A DNA stretch of 26,223 nt from Discostella pseudostelligera (lineage: Eukaryota; Bacillariophyta; Thalassiosirophyceae; Thalassiosirales; Thalassiosiraceae): the NCBI GenBank assembly GCA_036940085.1, contig JALLBK010000291.1, positions 1-26,223 on the forward strand, read 5' to 3'. Positions 1 to 10,180 of this stretch are shown in pieces; position 1 is the stretch's first letter; every line of letters starts with the position of its first letter. The notes below the pieces were generated by a model. It saw nothing but the letters and a program-made list of their open reading frames with translations, ran no database searches and was not told where the DNA came from. Made by a program: the position numbers and the translations under genes.

Positions 1-35
1 TAATTTCAATTGCATCGATCAATTATTACTCAACC

Positions 36-1787
36 ATGGCAAATGCAGCTACAGCAAAGCGTGTCGCTGGGCTCAAATGCAGCAATGAAGGAATGGAAAG
101 CAAGCACTCTGCATCAGCTAGTGCAGGCCGCATGTCATCAGCAGCCGCGGGCAATGCCAAGCAGACGAAGCGCCCTCCCAAATCTGCGACGATTGAGCTC
201 GCACCCTCCGATGCACCCCTCTCCGAAAAGCGTAGGATTGCTGCATTGATTAGCTGGCAAAAGCGCCGTAAAGGCTCAGTCATTAAACGTACTGCACAAA
301 AGACTATGCAAGCATATAAACGAAAGTCGAGCGAGATAACTGCTCCTGTGACACCACCACCACAACCTGCAGTGAAGCGCTCCATGCAGAAGCAAAAAGC
401 AGTGACGAACCCTACACCTCCAGCGGCTGCACGGGCTCAGCCTCCACCGGCGAAGCGTCAGAGATCTGGCGCCACCGGATCATCCGGTACTAAAGTAGTA
501 ACAGATGCTGAAAAGTTTAGTGAGATCAGGCGAGAGGCTGCCAAGCTTGGTTGGGAACGAAGGCGCATACAATTAGCAGCCGCGGCTGCTGCCGCCGCTG
601 CAAAAGCCAAGCCCAGATCTGTTACTGAAATACGGAGAGAGGCTGCCAAACTTGGATGGGAAAAGAGACGCAAACTATTAGCAGCGGAGAGTAGTATGTC
701 TGGATTATCAACATTCGATGATTCATCGTCGGCAGATGAAGATACTCGCTCCTCCACCCAAGCAGCTCGTGACAACGACAACTCACCCAGCGACGTCAAA
801 GCATCTACTGCATCGAGAAGAAAGACCTACTCAGCCTCCTCTCGTCGGAAAGCGGCTATTCTTGGTTGGGAAAAGAGACGTAGTGAAAAGGCTGAAAGGA
901 TGAGCGCATCTCCGTCGCCTACATCCTACGACACTTCAGCTTTTGCAATGATGCTATCCAAGCCTCAGTCGTCGAGGGAGATTGACAATTTCCGTCACGG
1001 TATCAAGCGTTCGCGTCGACTTGCCGATGACTCCTCCGACTCGTATGAGGACGAAGTGAAACGAATCGCCCAACTGGTTTCGTATCTTCGAGTGTCTCGC
1101 GGATGGATTGAGTTTCAGCCATCGTCTCGCCTTGGGAGTGGTACTGCCATTCAAGGCTTTATTCCCTCTTCAATTGCCACATTTATTCGCAATGGTACCA
1201 TCTCGCAACGCACTGTGCTGGAACACGGCACACTCGGGGTACATTATGCGCTCGATTGGGATGGGTATGGTGGATTGAAGGATATGCTTGCCACATTTGG
1301 AGAAGACTATGCGCCGTATCCTACCGAGGAGATGTTGGAGCAATCTCGCGTTACTGAGTGGGAGCTGGGAGAAGATCTACCATGGAAAGAGTGGGCAGAG
1401 TCGGAAGAAGAGAAGCTCGTACTGAGGGCTACGGAGAAGCAAGAATTGATCGCACTTGCCACAGATACAGTGGATGATATGGAAGAAATGATGTTTGTTG
1501 CAAATCTCTTGGCGAATTTGGATAGCAAGACTGCGGACGAGTGCAGTCAAGCCGGAGACGAATCACAAAGCACGGCGGAAGAAGATGATCCATCCACTAC
1601 GCATTCTGCTAGCTCCCCTGGTAGCTCTGATCAATACAATGACTCCGAAAAAGACTGCAAGGCCGAAGAAGTTTTATCTTTGAACAATAGCAGTGTATTG
1701 AAAGAATGTGAAACCGAGTGGAAGGACTATGATCTCATCAGTCAGCCACGCAATTATTTCCAGCACTGGAATTTTGGTTTATGTTAA
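36..1787 (+). CDS. Basic nuclear-type protein with four GWEKRR repeats
   Basis: I do not recognise this 583-residue protein as a named family. The start is ATG in a strong eukaryotic context (CAACCATGG). The N-terminal half is rich in Lys, Arg, Ser and Ala and carries four copies of a 15-residue motif near residues 64-78, 163-177, 198-212 and 268-282; the best copies read EIRREAAKLGWEKRR. Copies 2 and 3 are separated by a run of alanines. Residues about 335-460 look like a folded domain, with GWIEF, an aromatic stretch around HYALDWDGYGGL, and several Trp. The tail is acidic and Ser-rich and then ends in a short aromatic segment. The basic clusters (KRRK, KRQR) suggest a nuclear protein, possibly binding DNA or RNA, but this is inference. 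It is convergent with the UBA gene, with 182 bases between the stop codons. No intron is needed. Confidence 0.8.
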   Translation: MANAATAKRVAGLKCSNEGMESKHSASASAGRMSSAAAGNAKQTKRPPKSATIELAPSDAPLSEKRRIAALISWQKRRKGSVIKRTAQKTMQAYKRKSSEITAPVTPPPQPAVKRSMQKQKAVTNPTPPAAARAQPPPAKRQRSGATGSSGTKVVTDAEKFSEIRREAAKLGWERRRIQLAAAAAAAAAKAKPRSVTEIRREAAKLGWEKRRKLLAAESSMSGLSTFDDSSSADEDTRSSTQAARDNDNSPSDVKASTASRRKTYSASSRRKAAILGWEKRRSEKAERMSASPSPTSYDTSAFAMMLSKPQSSREIDNFRHGIKRSRRLADDSSDSYEDEVKRIAQLVSYLRVSRGWIEFQPSSRLGSGTAIQGFIPSSIATFIRNGTISQRTVLEHGTLGVHYALDWDGYGGLKDMLATFGEDYAPYPTEEMLEQSRVTEWELGEDLPWKEWAESEEEKLVLRATEKQELIALATDTVDDMEEMMFVANLLANLDSKTADECSQAGDESQSTAEEDDPSTTHSASSPGSSDQYNDSEKDCKAEEVLSLNNSSVLKECETEWKDYDLISQPRNYFQHWNFGLC

Positions 1788-1969
1788 GATTGTTTCAGAG
1801 ATTCAGTCGAGGGTGACTTTTCACGATGAGACGTCAATAGATATACATGATTTACGTGGCCTAAATTGTATGTACAATTCAGTGCATTAACGTTAGTATT
1901 TGGTTAGGTATATATCCCTGCGGTTATCATCTCGTTCAATGAGTTAGCGATGCTTCGTGGTTCGGGGTG

Positions 1970-3816
1970 TCAAGCAATATTCATAACTCCTACCTCCGAA
2001 CGATGAGTTTCAGAACCGCAAGCGCAAGCAGATGATGACGACGGCAGAGATTTTTCTACCACCTCGACGTCGTCATCAATGATAACTTCTGCATCTTCCG
2101 GTGCACTTATTGGCATCCCTTCTCTAGCCGCTTTCGCTTGGGCGTCGAAAAACACTTTCGGCACACTGCCTATACCACCCTCTACTTGTTCAGACAAGTT
2201 ATACATGGCATGTTCGAGATCATCGGATACTTGCTGCACCTTTTGGCGAAGAGCTGTGGCATTCAATCCTGCCCCGCTTCCAAAGCTAGGGCAAAGAACA
2301 TACTCAAAATAGGAAAAGGGGAGAACGGTACCGTACCATTTCCTCGCTTTCAGCTCAAGATTCAGTAGCCGAATAACTTGTGTTTTACCAATGCTTGACC
2401 CTGATGCAACCGATTTCAACACACTTCTCACTGACCGATTTCTGAGTAATACCGAGTGTGGAAAATGTGTTGATCTAGTATCCAACCCTTCGCCGTTTGT
2501 CGACCCTAACAAATCAATCATGTTCGCATGTTTGAGCTCCTGTGCCATCCGTTGCTTCCTTGATTGCTCCTGAATCGCATTCTCTTGTTCCGATAATATT
2601 CGTGCGGCATCCAATGCACGTGCGAATTCTGCCTCTTCCCGTTGAGTCACTATCCACGTCATTGCTGCGTCCACTTGTTCGTGTTGGGTCCATTCGGTGC
2701 ACCCCACCCTGTTCTCCTCGGCTCGTTGGGCTGCCACTGCGCGAAGAGCAGTGAGGATTTCTACAGTATTTGCGAAACCCATCTGGCGAAGACTTGCTAA
2801 CATGGAATTCTCCCGAAAGTCACGAGGTTTATCAGAATCATCCTCGGTGGACGATGCTGTAGCTGGTCTGACGTGTGTGAAGGATTGTTTCGATTGATTT
2901 GTCGAAGTGTTAGTGAGTGATTGTTTCTTGACTTTCGAAGGAGGATGAATTGGTCCAGCGCTTTTGATAGGAGATAATGATGTTGTCGCTCGTTTCACTC
3001 CCCCAGTAGTAGGCACGCTTGTAATTACACTCATCGCTGAAGCAGCGTGTAAAGTGCTTTGGTGGGGTAAGTGACTGATGCTGTTTTGATGAAGTTGGTC
3101 GTGGAAAGATCTATGCATGGCATCAGCTGTTGTTGCAGTGGTATATAATGCTGTAGGGCATGTAGGGCCATGTCCAGCCGTCGCAGTGGGTAGAGATGAT
3201 GTGTTCGTTTTCTTTAGAGGAGACCTTTTAGTGGGAGACAATTTCTTTGCACCAACTGCTGCTGATGGTGTATTCGTAGAAACATTGGATAGTGAAGTTC
3301 TGACAGCTTGGGCCACGGGAGGATTGGTAGTAGGGAATGTTGAGGCAACCAAGTGAGATGGCACATTTACTACCGAGGGAACAGACGATGTTGTCGAGCT
3401 TGCTCCTGCCAGCACATTCGTCCTACCATTCAGTAAATCATAAAAATTATTGTTGGAAGTGCCATGTGTGTTGAAGTACGTTGATATTGCTAATACAAAC
3501 TCGGCCTTCTTTGCGTACGATTTTGGTGGGACGAATACCACAATCTGCCCCCGGGTTGCACTCGATACTAAGCTGATATTATGAATCTGAAGAGTTCGTG
3601 CTTTCAATGCACTGCATATCAGTTTCAATTGATACACTGGAGAAATTAAGATGAACGCGGGATGTATGAGAGATCACATGCAATCAAGGCCAAGGCGTCA
3701 TTGGACGGACCTTTAAGACGTCCCAAATAATAGTACGGTGCCGGAGGTGCCTCGTCACGCAAAACGGCGTGGATCCATTCGACAGCACGGGGTGGGATAT
3801 CTCCATTCGACGACAT
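1970..3816 (-). CDS. UBA-domain protein, two exons
   Basis: The model joins exon 1 (3816-3678) and exon 2 (3636-1970) into 601 residues. Exon 2 alone has no ATG at its 5' end. Reading back through a GT-AG intron at 3637-3677 restores an ATG start (MSSNGDIPPR) and keeps the frame across ALALIA-LYQLKL. At 41 nt the intron is short. Residues about 323-380 resemble a ubiquitin-associated domain (a three-helix fold that binds ubiquitin): MLASLRQMGF carries the hallmark MGF, and a later helix contains EQVDAAMTWIV. A charged helix rich in Glu and Arg follows. The middle is a Ser/Thr/Pro-rich linker with three S-P-x-K sites (SPTK, SPLK, SPIK), which fit a minimal cyclin-dependent kinase consensus. 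The C-terminus has an acidic patch and a Cys-containing end. A role in ubiquitin signalling is inferred from the domain; substrate and partners are unknown. It shares a divergent promoter with the Omp85 gene. Confidence 0.78.
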
Positions 3817-4143
3817 GATGGCATTCGATCCGAATGATTAGAGTAAGCAGTGGCAAGTGGCAGTAGGAGGAGGTGTCCAAGGCAAAATTGGCGGCGGGCG
3901 GCGGAAGTGGTCGTTGTCGGTCGGTGGTGTGGTGGGTCGTCGAAGGTCGTCGCAGGTCGTCGGTGTCGTCGCGTCCGTCGGTGGTGGACAGAACTTCATT
4001 CATGCGAGAATGGCGGGAAGAGACGGTGGCGAATAATTGGCGGGAAGACATCAAGTGAGCGAAAATGTGGCGAAAATGGCGGGAAGAAAGATCCACACCT
4101 CATTCGTTCATCATCCAACACAAAAATACCTAACAAAGCAACC
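3817..4143. promoter_or_regulatory. Divergent promoter of the UBA and Omp85 genes
   Basis: These 327 bases separate two start codons pointing apart. The UBA-proximal half (3890-3990) is GC-rich, with GGCGGCGGGCGGCGG followed by GTCG-type repeats. The Omp85-proximal half holds three GGCGGGAA boxes and a GGCGAAAA box. An open frame runs through this stretch in phase with the Omp85 gene, but its composition is simple-sequence-like and it lies upstream of a convincing signal peptide start, so I treat it as non-coding. Confidence 0.65.
4011..4085 (+). promoter_or_regulatory. Three E2F-like sites
   Basis: TGGCGGGAA occurs at 4011-4019, TTGGCGGGAA at 4037-4046 and TGGCGGGAA at 4077-4085, all in the same orientation. 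GGCGAAAA sits just before the third, at 4069-4076. The GGCGGGAA core fits the E2F/DP binding consensus known from plants and animals. Function in this organism is inferred. Confidence 0.5.
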
Positions 4144-6588
4144 ATGATGGCCGCCGCACCTCTCGGCTCCGTCTACCGATGGCGTGGTTATTACATCGCA
4201 TTTGTTGTTCTACATGCAGTGTTGTTCCAACAGAATTTGTCTCGAGGGTGCGACGCATTCTCCTTCCCGCGGTTCTCGTTGACGCCGCCATCGATATCTA
4301 CACGAAACTCATCGGCATCGGCTGGAGCTCGAGGTGGGTGGAACAACTTTTGTGGAGGCGGTGGTGGAGGAGGCAACATTCCAGGGACGGGCATGGGCCA
4401 CTTCTTTCACGATGGGGATGATGATAATGCAAATGACAGAATAACCGCAATTAACTTAGCCAACCTTCGCTGGATTTCTGCCACATCTGACGACATCGAG
4501 GCCAAACAATTTGAGATGCCATCGGGAGGCGACATCATTGAGGAAACAGTGCAACCCACACCAACTGAAGGAATATTCACCATATTATTTGCGCCTTTTA
4601 GAATGTTATCCCAACGAAAACCCGCAAATCCATTCCAACGAAGCAAACAAAAAGACGATCAAAGTGATCAACAGATTTTATCATCCACCATCGTTCAATC
4701 CGTTTCGGCACCAAAGTCCGAACTCCTTACTCCTGATGACATTACTCAATGTGCAAAAGAGTCCAATTTGATTGGTGGAACATTGACACCTGAAACATTA
4801 GAAATGACAGCGAAAAAGATTAACAACTTGTACTTGGAGCAAGGGTATGTCATGAATTGCGTCACGGGCGCTACACTTGTTCCTCCCGCTCAACACTCGG
4901 AGCACCATGGAAGCGAAGGAAATGTAGAACTGAAAGTTAGAGAGGTAAAACTTGCAAAGCCACAAAATAGGAATTCATCGTCGGTAAGAATACGCTTCGT
5001 AGAGAAGCTACATGATGAAGCTGAGAAAGGAGATGGTGCAAGTTCACAATCGGATCAACAAACTTACAAGATGGTCTCTGGTCGAACACGTCCATCAAAG
5101 ATTGCACGAATGGTAAAACAATTACCCGGATCACATTTCCAAATACTTCCAGAACGTTGGTCTCAGCTTGCGACATATCCCGCGAGGGGTGTTGTTGGAG
5201 GTGATGGCAGAGTAGGTGGGAGGAAATCTGCCATTTTCTCCACCATCCATGCGGTACGACCTATTCCAACATCACAAGATACCGTAGAGCTAGAGATTGT
5301 GGCCACTGAAAACAAGCCATTGTCTCTGGAATATGGTGTCACCAAATCATTATACTCTGATCAGTGGGAAGGTGAACTGGATTTGAAGCATACGAACATT
5401 TTTGGTGGAGGCGAGGTTGCGACAATCAATGTTAGGAAAGGGAGAAGTATCGTACCTGACAATGTTCCTGGGAAGAAAGGTTGGAAAAATATTGTTTCAC
5501 ATCGACCTATCAGTTGGAAAATGAGCATCCAAGATGACTATTTCGGTGGGAGGGATGCAGGGTATGACTTCGAAGTTTTTCGCGACTATGTTGGTGTTGG
5601 TGGAAATGATGGAGTCATTGAACAAGAGATTGATGAATTTCCCGACGGAAATGCTTTAGAGACCAAACAAAGGAAGTCAAGCGAGAAATCAGGTCCACCG
5701 TTGACGGGTGCAATGCTGAAGCTACGACTTCGGCAACCATTTCATCCATTTCTCGTGCCAAAAGCGATATCAGCCAGGTTTGAGTGTGTAGACCGGTTCA
5801 CAATGAATGACACTGCTCAATGCATGGCTAGTGTGTCCACTAACTTTGGACCTTATCACAAATCTGTTGAACTGTTGACAAGGCCCATTCGCTCATCCTT
5901 CTCTGCTATATCCACCTTTGGGAGAAAATGGAATGTCGGAGCTATGCTTGAGAATGGGAGTGGTGATGCAAATTCTCTTCTGTACGCCGCAGGTACAATC
6001 ACAACTATGCAATCAATGCCATTAAGCAGTGAAAGGCGTTCTGTCCCATCAACAGACTTGATATTGCGACATGTTGTGTCTGCATCGACAACCCATCTAC
6101 CAAGGCATGAGGCCATCACGTTGGGACTTGCTTCTCGAATAAGGGGGTACAGATATAATTATCAACTATCCTCCATGAAGCAACCACAACAAAACACACG
6201 GGATAGAAGAGAGAAGGGTATATTGCAGTCACTTAAGACGTTCCTTAAAGGTGATGACAGAGATCAGTTTCTTTCACCTATTGCCTTGTCGAAGGTAATA
6301 TCTGGGACTGTGGAGGTCCGGTTACCATTTGAGCGTGTTGTGCAACAGCCTTTTGTCGGTTCTGGCACTGTTGTTGTATTTGGAGATTGGTGTGTGGCGC
6401 AAGCACAACAATTATCATCGTCTACTACTTCCCCGCCGGGAGAGACAGGAGATTTTGAACAGCCATATCGGCAGTCTAGTATTGGGATTGGTCTGAGAAA
6501 AGTTGTGCAAGGAATTCCACTCAAAATGGATGCTTGTGTTACCGAGCATGGGACGAAGGGTTTGTTCTTTGGAATAGGTAATAATTGA
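4144..6588 (+). CDS. Omp85/Toc75-type outer-envelope beta-barrel, plastid-targeted
   Basis: This 814-residue protein belongs by motif to the Omp85 superfamily (BamA, Toc75, Oep80), which insert or translocate proteins across bacterial or plastid outer membranes. I chose the ATG at 4144 because it opens directly into a hydrophobic signal peptide (about residues 13-32) followed by a cleavage-like CDA-FSFPRF. A Phe after the signal peptide is the diatom plastid targeting mark. Residues about 200-390 look like degenerate POTRA modules (a helix with a YLEQGYV step, then VELKVREV, VRIRF, VELEIV). From about residue 390, alternating strands suggest the barrel. RIRGYR near 666-671 corresponds to the conserved (V/I)RG(F/Y) loop-6 motif, SGTVEVRLPF near 720 is a typical late strand, and the C-terminus ends as a final strand (GLFFGIG). 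Whether it is the import pore or an Oep80-like assembly factor cannot be decided from sequence alone. It is convergent with the GST-like gene, 16 bases away. Confidence 0.85.
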   Translation: MMAAAPLGSVYRWRGYYIAFVVLHAVLFQQNLSRGCDAFSFPRFSLTPPSISTRNSSASAGARGGWNNFCGGGGGGGNIPGTGMGHFFHDGDDDNANDRITAINLANLRWISATSDDIEAKQFEMPSGGDIIEETVQPTPTEGIFTILFAPFRMLSQRKPANPFQRSKQKDDQSDQQILSSTIVQSVSAPKSELLTPDDITQCAKESNLIGGTLTPETLEMTAKKINNLYLEQGYVMNCVTGATLVPPAQHSEHHGSEGNVELKVREVKLAKPQNRNSSSVRIRFVEKLHDEAEKGDGASSQSDQQTYKMVSGRTRPSKIARMVKQLPGSHFQILPERWSQLATYPARGVVGGDGRVGGRKSAIFSTIHAVRPIPTSQDTVELEIVATENKPLSLEYGVTKSLYSDQWEGELDLKHTNIFGGGEVATINVRKGRSIVPDNVPGKKGWKNIVSHRPISWKMSIQDDYFGGRDAGYDFEVFRDYVGVGGNDGVIEQEIDEFPDGNALETKQRKSSEKSGPPLTGAMLKLRLRQPFHPFLVPKAISARFECVDRFTMNDTAQCMASVSTNFGPYHKSVELLTRPIRSSFSAISTFGRKWNVGAMLENGSGDANSLLYAAGTITTMQSMPLSSERRSVPSTDLILRHVVSASTTHLPRHEAITLGLASRIRGYRYNYQLSSMKQPQQNTRDRREKGILQSLKTFLKGDDRDQFLSPIALSKVISGTVEVRLPFERVVQQPFVGSGTVVVFGDWCVAQAQQLSSSTTSPPGETGDFEQPYRQSSIGIGLRKVVQGIPLKMDACVTEHGTKGLFFGIGNN

Positions 6589-6604
6589 ATCTTAACATGA
6601 GTTA

Positions 6605-8375
6605 TCACATCACCAAATGATCTCGGGCCCAATTCAAGTGAGCTCGTAACTGCCGAGCTGCCGGCAACCTCATGTCTCTGGGAACACCTACTCTATCTCT
6701 CAAATACGCTAGGCTCAACGCCACATCTTCGACCAACTCATCTCCGCCTTCTTTCCTCAAAACAGACGCCAACCCCTTCATAGCCTCCTCCGCCGTGGAT
6801 CCCATATTCTTGTCGCTGTCCAACATTTTTTGCGCCAAGATCTTTAATGATGCATCCACGTATGGATGAACTGATTCGTTGCTCACCGCATTTGGATCAG
6901 CAAGTGGAGCACCATACCGTGGGAAGCCACTGCTTCCCGCTCCTCGTGATGCAAACGCCACTATTGCCTCGTGATTGGCCGATATACGCTCTACCGCTTC
7001 GCGTTTCGCAGCATCCTCGTCACCAGCCCATGCCCAATCAGGTTCCAGACCATTGTTGTTTGGACTCAGGGGTAAATGCCAGCTCCCGGGTTGTAATCCG
7101 TTGATCGCATTCTGGAACGGCTGGGAGCCAGCCTCTGGAACACATCCACCCAACTGTGGTGGCAAATCCCAACAATGCGTATAGTAGTCTGACTTTGTGA
7201 GTTGATATGATTCAAGAGTTTCCATTGCGTCAAACCTGTCAGAGATGATGACAACGAGCAAGATGAGGATTGAGAAATGGCAATACACCGTTGCATCACC
7301 CGATAACGCACCATCGATTCAATGCCGGATAATTTGTTTGTTCGCCAGGAGCCACACGCATTAGGAATCCCTTGAAATATAGCATTGATGCACACATCCT
7401 CTCCAGGAATGGCATAAACATGAAATCTACCATAGATACATTCTCTGCGAGGAAGAATCCACCCTTGGTCGATGACAATTCTGCCTCTACCATATTCAGA
7501 AACGAAACAAAGTTATCGCGAAGTCTCCCTTCGGTGCTATCTCGAGATGTTAGCCAGCTCATCCATGCTGAAAACAGAGTTCTTTCCAATCGAAGTAATT
7601 CCTGAGCTTTCATCCTCTGCTTAGGGTCTTTGGGTATGAGTGGCTTATGATCCGGAAATTGTTCCTCCAGGGTATACATAATGTCATTACTTTGATTGTA
7701 CGTGACCCCATCGATGATGGCAACCGGAATATTACCACTAGGTTGCATTCTGAGAAATGAGGCCGGTTTGTCACCATAGCAACGCATATTGATCTTCTCA
7801 ACACGGTAGGGGATCCGTTTCTCTTCCAATGCCATCCAGACTTTGTGACAGTAGGGACACCATGATGCAGAGTCTCGGTAGAAAATCACTCTCACATCAT
7901 TTTCGTCATTTGACTCATCAAACAATCGTAACTTGTGCAACGGAGACGCCTTGCCATATCCCTTGGTTAAATAATCACGGAAGTTCTTTTCCTCTGGAGT
8001 TTGTTTGGCTCGTAGTGAAGAGCGAATATCATCCCATGATCCAATGTTGTGGGAAGCAAGCATTTGAGCTTTCAGAGCCAGAAATTCAGACGACCGCTGA
8101 GTCCTAGCCATCTGTTGAATATTCGATATCGACGAAGCGACGTTTCCGAACAAAGACTTGAGTGGGTTGGTTTCGAAGATCGATGTGGGTGAAGTTGATT
8201 TTGTGCGGCTGCGTCCCCGTCGATGAAGCGGCGCAGAAGCAGCAGGCGCCGACGGCGCAGTCTCAGTGCTCACAGTCGCAGGGAGATGTCTCAAGCTAGA
8301 AGGTGTTGCTGAGAATGCGGTGGAGCTGTCCAGAAATCGGAACAACAAGAGGTAATAGTAGGGAGGAAATCTCAT
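6605..8375 (-). CDS. Plastid-targeted glutathione S-transferase-like protein, two exons
   Basis: Exon 1 (8375-7312) and exon 2 (7235-6605) join across a 76-nt GT-AG intron (7236-7311) to give 564 residues; the junction reads PALNRW-FDAMET. The N-terminus has a short hydrophobic signal peptide ending STAF-SATPSS, the diatom plastid cleavage pattern, followed by a Ser/Ala/Pro-rich transit-like stretch. Residues about 161-240 form a thioredoxin-fold GST N-domain with the motif SWCPYC at 171-176, so Cys173 is the likely catalytic or mixed-disulfide residue, as in omega, lambda and DHAR classes. The PSGNIPVAIIDG segment carries the cis-Pro and QSNDIM helps bind glutathione. An all-helical C-domain follows from about residue 250. 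The last 140 residues go beyond a standard GST and contain GVPRDMRLPAARQLRAHLNW, which I recall from plant chloroplast GST-domain proteins. A redox or glutathione-dependent role in the plastid is likely; the substrate is unknown. Confidence 0.85.
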
Positions 8376-8863
8376 GGTGATGTTGTTGTGGGCGTCGATC
8401 GGTTTTTTTGATGAGTCGGCGCTAGATGCTGACGTCCCCTAGTTCTTGTCGAGAGATGCGAAATATCTTGTGTTTGAATGGGGGGAGGAAGACTTTCTCG
8501 AATTTGAATTTTCAACGCATTCGTCTCTTTCTCGCATTTGATTTTGAGAAAAGGAAAAGAGCCGACCTGAGGCGCGCCATATTTCATATTTGGACTTGCC
8601 TCCGACACACATCGCACTTTTGGCACCCCCATCGACGATCAGACACTGAACACCCCCAACCCAACCCAACGATATCGTAGTGGTGGGGCTCGGAGATCGT
8701 GTTCTTCATTGAGCTTCTCTATCCACTCAATAACAACTTAAAATGGAGTTCTTGTTCTTTTCCGTGGCGTGGTGGTGATGTGATTGTGATTACTTCGTAC
8801 CAGCGGAGGGCGATGCCCCATGAACCACACCCTTCATCACAACGCAAACTACGTTCAATAATC
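8376..8863. promoter_or_regulatory. Divergent promoter, GST-like gene and secreted protein gene
   Basis: These 488 bases lie between start codons pointing apart. A TGACGTC element at 8430-8436 sits about 55 bases upstream of the GST-like start. TGACGT is the core of bZIP/CRE sites and of the CO2-responsive elements described in diatom carbonic anhydrase promoters; relevance here is inference. The right half has a C-rich stretch (ACACCCCCAACCCAACCC) near 8650. Short open frames here show no protein-like features. The downstream frame stays open from 8699, so some of its 5' part could be coding if an earlier start is used. Confidence 0.5.
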
Positions 8864-10180
8864 ATGCATTCCAAAATAATTCGTATACCGACTCTGATTG
8901 TAGGGGGCTTGTTATCCTTTGGATCAGCAGAGAATGGCCCCGCAATGAGCTTATCTGAATTCCAATCATTACTTCGGACTGGTCTAGATAATGAATTGGT
9001 AAAAATTATTGCAGACAAAACGCCGAGCGCAAACACTGTCAATCCGTCCGGCCTGGAGCGTAAGCCAGACACAAGATATCACGTAAGAAGACGGAGAACG
9101 ATCATTCAAGACAGTCTCCATGAACATGATCTAGAAACATATAACAATCCATCCTCATATGATTTCGTATGGAACGAACTAGTACACCATGCTCAGAATA
9201 TGGCTCGAACAATATCAAGGGGTAGACACGGAGGTTTGGCAATTACTGACAATCCTAATGAGGCACATCCATTTCCATATGTGGTTTGCGCACATGGGCG
9301 TAAGGACAACTCCTCTGATAGTAGCAGCATTGATGACATGCTTGCAATATTCGACAAGCAGTACGGCGAAGCATCATTGATATCATCGTCGCATACTGAA
9401 ACGTGTCTAATTTTGACAACCACTGCTCTCAATGTCCAAAAAGTCTTGGGCGGCTATGAAAGACGATATAGTTTTGTTGCCCTACCACTGTTGGATATTG
9501 CAAAGGTACACTATGGAACAATTGATGAGGTCTCGAGCCAAGGATGGTCCGTACCTTTTTGGGCACCTGATGATCAATTGAACGACGAGTCCTACTCGAA
9601 AAATGCAACCGAGGCATTAGACAATTGGGAACGTGTTATTGAAGTCAATTTCGGTCCAGGTTTAGGAGGAATGAAAGAGGAATCACAATTACTGTCTTTG
9701 GTGAATGAGATGATGGGTGATATCCAAGATATGGGCGAAGTTGGATGGCTGAGATCCTTGGATAAGGACGCAGCGGAGAAGTATTTGATTCATGAGTCTC
9801 TTACTTGCGTTCCTGCCATCTCGGACGCCTTTTCTTTGACGTCATCGTTGCATGCTATCAATGAAAATAATAGCAACGCTCGCATCACATTCTGGCAAGA
9901 TTCGTTCAGGAATGGAATCGAAGCCGAACATGCCTGCAGTGAGATGTTCAGCACGTTGTTTGTCAAACCAAAAGCGGGATATTATGGCTATGATGTAGTA
10001 TTGAATCCAAATGATGGTCCTCCTCCGCAGGAGTATCAGAGTTCTGCATCCAATCCAGCTTGTGTGATGTCATTAATAGCGGGGTTGTCGGTACATCCGT
10101 ACGTCCTTTCAGTGAAGGCCAACTTTCCAATCTATCACGGGTGGCATGTAGCACAAAAGCTCGACTCGGCGAGGCAATAG
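8864..10180 (+). CDS. Putative secreted protein, unrecognised
   Basis: I chose the ATG at 8864, giving 438 residues, because it opens onto a signal peptide: MHSKII, a hydrophobic core IPTLIVGGLL, then FGSA-ENG as a likely cleavage site. An in-frame ATG at 8813 would add 17 residues before the signal peptide and is less likely. The mature part has an N-terminal basic patch (RRRR near residue 76), then mixed alpha/beta sequence with several isolated Cys, FPYVVCAHGR, and a repeated use of LPLLDIAKV- and LIAGLSVHP-type segments. No catalytic motif is visible. The last lines, around ACVMSLIAGLSVHPYV, faintly recall the pro-regions of secreted subtilases, but no protease domain follows in this window, so I do not assign it. 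The stop may follow a missed intron or frame change, since another frame stays open from about 10060 to 10242. Confidence 0.65.
   Translation: MHSKIIRIPTLIVGGLLSFGSAENGPAMSLSEFQSLLRTGLDNELVKIIADKTPSANTVNPSGLERKPDTRYHVRRRRTIIQDSLHEHDLETYNNPSSYDFVWNELVHHAQNMARTISRGRHGGLAITDNPNEAHPFPYVVCAHGRKDNSSDSSSIDDMLAIFDKQYGEASLISSSHTETCLILTTTALNVQKVLGGYERRYSFVALPLLDIAKVHYGTIDEVSSQGWSVPFWAPDDQLNDESYSKNATEALDNWERVIEVNFGPGLGGMKEESQLLSLVNEMMGDIQDMGEVGWLRSLDKDAAEKYLIHESLTCVPAISDAFSLTSSLHAINENNSNARITFWQDSFRNGIEAEHACSEMFSTLFVKPKAGYYGYDVVLNPNDGPPPQEYQSSASNPACVMSLIAGLSVHPYVLSVKANFPIYHGWHVAQKLDSARQ

Noticed and set aside
3850..4143. In-frame upstream extension of the Omp85 gene
   Set aside because: Arg/Trp-rich low-complexity translation of a CG-rich promoter, and it lies before a clear signal peptide start at 4144.
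8426..8680. Small open frames between the GST-like gene and the secreted gene
   Set aside because: No conserved motif, poor start context, and they overlap each other on both strands.
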